Source: Cinclus cinclus
Lineage: Eukaryota > Chordata > Aves > Passeriformes > Cinclidae
Reading direction: 5' to 3'
Length of the DNA stretch: 64,000 nucleotides
Assembly: GCF_963662255.1 (NCBI RefSeq)
Contig: NC_085067.1
Location: 2,756,428 to 2,820,427, forward strand
A program made the translations under genes and the position numbers. Numbering within the stretch: position 1 is the first letter of the stretch; the number at the start of each line of letters is the position of its first letter. Below are positions 59,501 to 64,000 of this stretch, in pieces. The notes below the pieces were generated by a model. That model made no database searches. It was not told where the DNA came from and was given only the letters and a program-made list of their open reading frames with translations.

Positions 59501-62500
59501 CTCTTTGACAGTAATGAATGACAGACTTTGTAAACAGCAATTATAACAGCTCCAATTAAGGCTCTGCCTATTAACAAGACCTCACCAGGACATACTTACC
59601 TAAACCTGTGTTCAGTTAATTAAAGCAATGCACAACCACCAGTTTGAAATTGTTGTTCTCAGGTAGGTTTACAAAATGGAAGATTTAACTAAGAACCATA
59701 ACAAAAATCCACAGAGTTTAATGTAAAACAATATGGTGAGTCCACAGCAGCTTCTGTGATCAGGCATTCACCAATATTTCATGGGATTTGATTGCAGAAC
59801 TAGGAATTGGCTGAGTGGCAAAAATGAACCAAGGGACAAAGGAGAGCACAAGAACCTCAGGGTATCCATCTGGTGATTGCCTAACAAATGGGAAACCCCT
59901 GCACAGGACCCTGCTGATGAGTTACAAATTAAGTGCAATTAATTGAGGTTTTTAGATAACTTATCAGCTGTGGCAATCCAGCCCATACATCCTGAATAGT
60001 GAGGGAAGGGCAAAAACACCTGAGTCAAGTCTTCAATTTGTGAACAAAGCAAGACTACCCTAACATTCCTTGGCAGAAAAGTTCCAAAAGTAAAACTTTT
60101 AAGTGGCTGATCTAACAAATCACATGGCACGGAGGTGGTCAAGGGCCAGGGATGGTGACATGTCAGGGGTGGAGAGTCAAATGCATGACTTGTTCCTCAT
60201 TTCCCCCAAAAAATGCTACAAAGTTGAGAGATCAGCTGAAAGAAAAATTCTAAATCAGCAACCACAGGCAGAAAAGGGAAGTACAGAAGTTATTTGAGCC
60301 AAGTAATTTTCTCCCCTGAAAAGTGACAAGGCTGGGCTGGCCAAATGGCTCCTGACACTTCCTCAAACACACCTCCAGCTTCATGAGCTCACGTGCTGTT
60401 GTATTCCCTACGAGGATCTGACCTTCCCCAGCCAAAATGGCACATCCCAACATGATGAGGGCACATTGCCACCCTGTAAACACCACCGTGGCCAAGAGGG
60501 AGCCAGCAACAAGCACTGCCTCAAGGAGATGACCCTCACAAAATTTTGGGGCCAGAAGGTCAAGGGAGGTGATTATTTCCTTCTGCTCAGCACTGGTGAA
60601 ACCACAACTGGAGCACCTGGTCCAGTTCTGGGCTCCAAAGCACCAGACTGACATGGATCTAGCAGAGGAAGTCCAATGAAGGGCTGTGAAAATTAAGGGA
60701 TGAGAGATTCTTGTGTACAGTGAGAGGCTGAAGGTGCTGGAATTGTTTTGTCTGGAGAACAGAGGCTGGGGAGGATCCTACAATGATGAGAGGGAATAAA
60801 GAAGATTCATCCAAACTCTTCTTGCTGGTGCCCAGGGAAAGGACAACAGGAATGGGAACAAGTTTAAATATAGGAAATTCAGTTTATAAACGTAAGGAAA
60901 CCCTCCTATTTTTGTTGCAAGAGTAATCCAACTTTGGAAAATGCTTCCTGGAGAGGTTGTGGAAATTCTGCCCCTGGATGTATTAAAGACTTAACTGGAC
61001 CATGTCCTGGTTAGCCTGCTCTGGGTCAGATGAGATCTCCAGAGGTCCCTTCCAATCTGAATTATTCTGTGTAAAAATCATCATGCACCCTCTCTCTCAC
61101 AGACCCTGCAATCCAGGGCTGCTGACATCAACAGAGGACTCCAACACTCAATCAAGACTCAGTAATTGCTCTCAGAAATGACCAATGATCCTACAAAACA
61201 AGGGGAGAAAATTCTTTAACAAGAAAGCAAGCAGAATCAGACTTAAAAAACTTTGTACAAGGTTTCATCTCAGAGAGGAAAAAGCCAAACAAATTAAATG
61301 TTACCTTGATCTCCCAAATTAATTGGAGGAATGCAACAGGAAACCTGACACTGAGTCTAAAGCTCGAGAACTCAAGTCCCACAGGAATTTATGGTACAGG
61401 GTAAACACCAAGGAGAATGAAGCAGGAGTGATCTTCAGCCTCAGATGAGCAAAAAGCTGCTTCAATGTTCAGGACTGTTCGTCCTGCCTCAGCTGAATTT
61501 CACAGGAACAACTCTCAGACCCTGGACTTTGAATGCCTGAGGAATAATCCTTCCTTAAGTGAGGCTTTCCTGCTGTTCCAATATAGCTTAGAGGAACTGG
61601 CCCAAGCACTTCAAGGCTTAGGACTGTGTATCTTAATTAAGGTCCTTGCAAAGGAGTGAGAACAGAAGATTAAGGGGATCATACCAAGTTCCAACAAAGT
61701 CGCCTGCAAGTTTTTAACAGCTTACAAAAAAAAAAAAAAATCCAGGAAACCCTTAAAATTAAGAGATTAAAACCAAGCAACAGATAATATAAATGTTCCA
61801 CACCAAAAGCTACATTCTATGCTATCCTTAAAGCTATAGCTATAAGCTGTCAAATAAAATAAATGAAAGAAGTGCTAGGAATAATATCTTTACAAGATCA
61901 GCTCCAGTTTTTGTATTTTAATAATTCAAGGCAGCAGCATTTGTTAAGGACCACTGGCTAAAAGTTTGACCAACCCCTGCATAAACTGGCACCAAGGATG
62001 ATACTGAAAACTGTTAAAACTCAGCACCAGACATATCTCACACACAATACAAAAAAAAAAAAATTAGCAAATTGACTGTTTAAAAAAAATAGCTGAGACA
62101 GCAGGGAAAAGCAGACAGGTGATTTCTACAGAACAGGAAGGTACAAGCTGCTATATTTTTTCCCCCTCCCAATGCTTTGGAATAGGGAGGAGAAACTTCA
62201 AAGCCTATTTTAGACAGAATCAACATGCCTGACTTCCAAATGGAAGAGGGTTTTACCAGGGCACTGAGCCATTCACTGTCTGCCTGCAACACCGAGGGGA
62301 GCAAGAACAGAGTCACAGGAAATTCTGTTTTCCCTGAAAGATGAGAGCAAAGCAAACGGGAGGTCAGAGGCAAGAAAACTGATCTCTTGTACCTGACCTA
62401 AGCAACAGCCAGACACCCCTCTGGTTCGGGAGAGAAATACCAGGATACCGAATGGTAAGAAGGAAAAAAAAAAAAAAAAAAAAAGACGAGTTTGAGACGG

Positions 62501-62981
62501 AAAACATCACTCCCCATGTAGGAAAAAAGCTGATTTCGGCTGGCGCGGCGGGACTTCGGAGATTAATTCCGCTCCGAACCGAGGCACTGGTCAGCAGGTG
62601 GCACCTAAAATTAGGCTGCGGGAGGAAGGTTTAAAGGCAGCCCCTGTGCAAACCACGGACACCGCACAGCCCCTCACGACCCTCCCGCGCCCGGGGGGAA
62701 GGAGCAGCGCCCCGGGCTCCTGAGGGAGCCTCGCCCGGGGGCCATGGAGCCCTGAGCGCCCAGAGCCGGGCGGGGACCGTCCCTCAGGAGCGGCGGACAG
62801 CAACAAAAGCTCCTACATCCCATCCCATCCCCTCCCCTCACTCACCGCCGCGGTGCGAGATGTGCCGGCAGCGAAAGCGCTGCCTTTTGGGCCGGTGGAG
62901 CAGCCCCGGACACTTGAGGAGGAGCGCGGAGGTGAGGACGTATCCACCCAGCGTGGAGAGCACGTAAAGCGTAGCCGACAT
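50411..62981 (-). CDS. GDPD1: GDPD1, lysophospholipase D / GDE4 (complete, ten coding exons)
   Basis: The join on the minus strand is 62846-62981, 58655-58697, 55326-55461, 54665-54710, 53988-54106, 53292-53381, 52434-52567, 51872-51931, 51061-51112 and 50411-50533. That is 939 bases, or 312 residues plus TAA; the human protein is 314. A hydrophobic N-terminal segment lies at residues 5-25 and a second at about 201-220 (QRVLLLLGLFYTGLLPFVP). The GDPD domain starts at the HR motif (His43-Arg44), followed by ELD (Glu70, Asp72) and SHD (His85), the catalytic and metal-binding pattern. Family knowledge: GDE4-type enzymes are metal-dependent membrane lysophospholipases D that release lysophosphatidic acid or N-acylethanolamines from lysophospholipids, with little activity on glycerophosphodiesters. 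All key residues are present. The assignment over GDPD3 rests on sequence recall and YPEL2 linkage. Confidence 0.95.
51061..51112 (-). CDS. GDPD1: GDPD1 exon 9 (52 nt)
   Basis: It completes Thr255 and encodes up to Gln272 (LLMRKALFDHLTARGIQ). The acceptor TTTCCAG and donor GTACAG flank it in the expected phase. Confidence 0.95.
51872..51931 (-). CDS. GDPD1: GDPD1 exon 8 (60 nt)
   Basis: It encodes the end of Lys235 and LKEPEKMSRSQKFIIWLAD, ending within codon 255. The acceptor CAACAG and donor GTAAGA flank it. Confidence 0.94.
52434..52567 (-). CDS. GDPD1: GDPD1 exon 7
   Basis: It encodes residues 191-234, NSDIPTIFCA to EIPMPSIIL, plus two bases of Lys235. It carries the second hydrophobic segment. 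The donor is GTGAGT (52428-52433) and the acceptor CTGCAG. Confidence 0.95.
52908..52927. repeat. Perfect 20-bp palindrome
   Basis: The sequence centred on ACTAGT equals its own reverse complement over 20 bases, with GTGGCC/GGCCAC arms. It lies in the GDPD1 intron between exons 6 and 7. Confidence 0.9.
53292..53381 (-). CDS. GDPD1: GDPD1 exon 6
   Basis: It encodes residues 161-190, VSELVTEYKR to IVCKCFKE. It has phase 0 at both ends, the acceptor CTGCAG and the donor GTAAGG. Compared with the human sequence as I recall it, one position has Cys instead of Glu, giving a C-K-C motif. Confidence 0.95.
53988..54106 (-). CDS. GDPD1: GDPD1 exon 5
   Basis: It encodes residues 121-160, EGQCEGTDNR to NNNVLIRK. 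The acceptor reads CAGAAG, so splicing could occur after CAG (start at 54106, the same length as the human segment) or after AAG (start at 54103, losing one Glu). I chose the first. The donor is GTACAT. Confidence 0.93.
54665..54710 (-). CDS. GDPD1: GDPD1 exon 4 (46 nt)
   Basis: It encodes residues 106-120 (ELPPYLCKLDVTFQK) plus one base. The acceptor is TTGAAG, a non-CAG AG site, and the donor is GTGAGT at 54659-54664. Confidence 0.94.
54942..54963. repeat. Perfect 22-bp palindrome, with a related one beside it
   Basis: The 22 bases centred on GATATC equal their own reverse complement. About 20 bases to the left, the same CAGATATCTGAA motif occurs again and is followed by TTCAGACATC, a second imperfect palindrome at about 54919-54939. 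The pair lies in GDPD1 intron 3, about 230 bases before exon 4. Confidence 0.9.
55326..55461 (-). CDS. GDPD1: GDPD1 exon 3
   Basis: It encodes residues 60-105, HAVNLGTDML to SDLKYS, including the metal-binding ELD (Glu70, Asp72) and the SHD motif (His85). The acceptor is TTGCAG and the donor GTGAGT at 55320-55325. Confidence 0.96.
58328..58363. repeat. 36-bp near-perfect AT palindrome
   Basis: Arms TTTATAATG and CATTATAAA flank an ATTAATTAAT core. The whole 36 bases match their reverse complement except at one symmetric pair. It is in GDPD1 intron 2, about 290 bases after exon 2 in the direction of transcription. Confidence 0.9.
58655..58697 (-). CDS. GDPD1: GDPD1 exon 2 (43 nt)
   Basis: It encodes GAGENLENTMTAFH and the first two bases of His60, continuing the HRGG of exon 1 to form the conserved HRGGAGENLENT signature. 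The acceptor is CTGTAG and the donor GTGAGT at 58649-58654. Confidence 0.95.
60540..61075 (+). mobile_element. CR1 LINE 3' fragment
   Basis: Phrases appear in CR1 order: CCAGAAGGTCAAGGGAGGTGATT, CAGCACTGGTGAAACCACA, TCCAGTTCTGGGCTCC, TGTCTGGAGAACAGAGGCTGGGGAGGATCC, AACAGGAATGGGAACAAGTTTAAA, CTTCCTGGAGAGGTTGTGGA and GGTCCCTTCCAATCTGAATTATTCTGTG. The right end is the typical CR1 3' terminus. It lies inside GDPD1 intron 1 in the orientation opposite to the gene. The short open frames inside are remnants and no reverse transcriptase domain remains. Confidence 0.9.
62464..62484 (+). repeat. Poly(A) tract at the CpG island edge
   Basis: About 21 consecutive A just left of the GC-rich GDPD1 promoter region, inside GDPD1 intron 1 near its 5' end. 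On the sense strand of GDPD1 it is a poly(T) tract. Confidence 0.85.
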
Positions 62982-63420
62982 CCTGCGCTTGTCACCTGCT
63001 GTCCCGGCCCGTCCCGCCTCTATCTGTGTCCCCGTCCCAGCCCGCAGCCGGCTCGCAGCGAGGCGGAGCCGCTGCGGGACGCGGAGCTCCAAAGGCAGCG
63101 GCGGCTCTGAGGGAGCGGCGCCTCTGCGGCCGCGCAGCCGCCCCGGCGCCGGGAGGAGCGCAGCGCGCAGGCGCGGCGGCCCCGCGCCCTTCCCTTCTCC
63201 TCCCTTCCCGCCTCGGCCGTGAGGGGCTGCTCCGCAGCCGCCGCTGCTTCAGAGGGATAATCTCTAATTACGAGCTTGATTTCCCCACCGCGCCGTCCGC
63301 GGCTCTCTGCTTGCAGGTAGAGGGATGTGTTTTTCACACCCCCGCCCAGCGCCCGCCTCATGGGCGGGGCTGTCACGGTCAAAAAGCGCCTTGTAAATGC
63401 CGGGGGGTAATTCTCGTTTT
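62530..63420. promoter_or_regulatory. CpG island and promoter region of GDPD1
   Basis: Strong GC-richness with many CG pairs covers GDPD1 exon 1 and its upstream side. It includes a GGGCGGGGC Sp1-type box at about 63362-63370. No TATA box or regularly placed CCAAT boxes were seen, so start sites are probably dispersed between about 63000 and 63200. Boundaries are by eye. Confidence 0.8.
62846..62981 (-). CDS. GDPD1: GDPD1 exon 1 (coding part)
   Basis: It encodes residues 1-45, MSATLYVLST to HISHRG, with the N-terminal hydrophobic anchor and the catalytic His43-Arg44. The ATG (62979-62981) has A at -3 and aligns with the human start. The donor GTGAGT is at 62840-62845. The frame stays open upstream, but the only candidate start I find there is a TTG at 63090-63092, so the ATG is preferred. 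Confidence 0.95.
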
Positions 63421-63555
63421 TACGGTTTTATTTTTCTACCTGGGTGTTTCGACTCCCTCGCAAGGTGGAAGGATGCGGTTCCCACACCCAGCCCTTCAGA
63501 GATGTCGTGTTCCCAAGGAAGGGATGCGTTTTCCCCCACACAGCCCCTCAGAGGT

Positions 63556-63620
63556 CATAAAATCATGGAACGCTTGGGTCGGATCTTCAGAGATCATCTC
63601 GTCCGGCCCTTAATATCGTA
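63556..63620 (-). mobile_element. CR1 3'-end fragment, first copy in the array
   Basis: The plus strand reads AAATCATGGAACGCTTGG and continues with GATCTTCAGAGATCATCTCGTCC, the antisense of a CR1 terminus. It is embedded in the tandem repeat. Confidence 0.75.
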
Positions 63621-63769
63621 TTGCAAACAGCGAATGCATTTTCCACACCCAACCCCTCACAGATGCTATATTCCAAACGCAGGGATGCGTTTTCTTCATC
63701 CAGCCTCTCAGCAATGTCACATTTCGAATGAAAGGGACACATTTCCCACACCCAGCCCCTGAGAGGTCA

Positions 63770-63835
63770 CAGAATCATGGAATGCTTGGAAAGGATCTTT
63801 AAAAACCATCTAACCCAACCCTGAATGCTGTATTC
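63770..63835 (-). mobile_element. CR1 3'-end fragment, second copy in the array
   Basis: The plus strand reads GAATCATGGAATGCTTGGAAAGGATC and then AACCATCTAACCCAACCCTG. It is closer to the CR1 consensus than the copy at 63556 and joins the repeat unit at the same place. Confidence 0.78.
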
Positions 63836-64000
63836 CAAACGAAGGGATGCGTTTTCCTCACCCAGCCCCTCAGAGATGTCATATTCCGAGCAGAAACCAG
63901 GTCTCAGCTCCGGTCATGCAGTGTAATTACTGTACTATGGCAAACTGGCAAATTAAATTTTGTGTGCATGCTAATCAGAAACAAATATTCTAGAAATTAA

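Larger units (their letters stand above)
63470..63900. repeat. About 50-bp tandem repeat interleaved with CR1 tails
   Basis: Six copies of a unit like GGATGCGTTTTCCTCACCCA followed by GCCCCTCAGAGATGTCATATTCC occur near 63474, 63521, 63633, 63682, 63733 and 63844. In the copies at 63521 and 63733 the unit runs directly into a CR1-type 3' end of about 65 bases, after which the next unit starts. The simplest reading is that a segment containing a CR1 tail was amplified in tandem. Confidence 0.88.

Noticed and set aside
62982..63092. N-terminal extension of GDPD1 by 37 codons
   Set aside because: The frame is open, but the upstream start would be TTG, not ATG, and the family protein begins at the MSATLY methionine, which has a good start context.
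1..64000. CRISPR arrays, prokaryotic operons, phage, defence cassettes or endogenous retroviral genes
   Set aside because: Nothing of the kind is visible. The tandem repeats lack spacer structure, and no gag, pol or env-like frame was recognised in any reading frame.

Overview
The window looks like vertebrate nuclear DNA, most probably from a bird. It carries CR1 LINE fragments of the avian type, two short CpG-island promoters and compact introns, and it holds two neighbouring genes in an order I recall from amniotes (SMG8 - GDPD1 - YPEL2 - DHX40). I could not run any database search. Species, island boundaries and repeat families come from reading alone.

Both genes lie on the minus strand, so transcription runs right to left. 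GDPD1 (glycerophosphodiester phosphodiesterase domain 1, GDE4 family) begins in a CpG island at about 62.5-63.4 kb and has ten coding exons down to the stop codon at 50411. I could place all ten with GT/AG junctions in phase, giving a 312-residue protein. YPEL2 (yippee-like 2) starts from a second CpG island at about 42.3-43.6 kb. It has a non-coding exon 1, a long intron, four coding exons (32012 down to 14580; 119 residues), and a 3' untranslated region of about 4.8 kb ending near 9.77 kb.

Layout from left to right: 1-9.0 kb has no recognisable gene and should lie between YPEL2 and the next gene. 9.02-9.58 kb is a G-rich minisatellite just past the YPEL2 polyadenylation signal. 9.77-14.6 kb is the YPEL2 3' UTR, which contains a 29-bp tandem repeat. 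14.6-32.2 kb holds the YPEL2 coding exons, with a composite satellite in the last intron and a hexamer-based repeat in the 14.4-kb intron. 32.2-43.2 kb is intron 1. 43.2-43.6 kb is a promoter with a TATA element and four CCAAT boxes. 43.77-44.09 kb is a 23-24 bp minisatellite. 44.1-49 kb is intergenic. 49-63 kb is GDPD1. 63.45-63.9 kb is a roughly 50-bp tandem repeat with CR1 tails embedded in it.

The two proteins are not known to act together. GDPD1 is a membrane lysophospholipase D of lipid-mediator metabolism, and YPEL2 is a small nuclear zinc-binding protein. I saw no defence system, viral cassette or new enzyme cluster. The most distinctive content is the unusually rich set of tandem repeats tied to gene boundaries, the regularly spaced CCAAT array, a stop-free and ATG-free YPEL2 leader, a NAGNAG splice acceptor in GDPD1, and three strong palindromes in GDPD1 introns.
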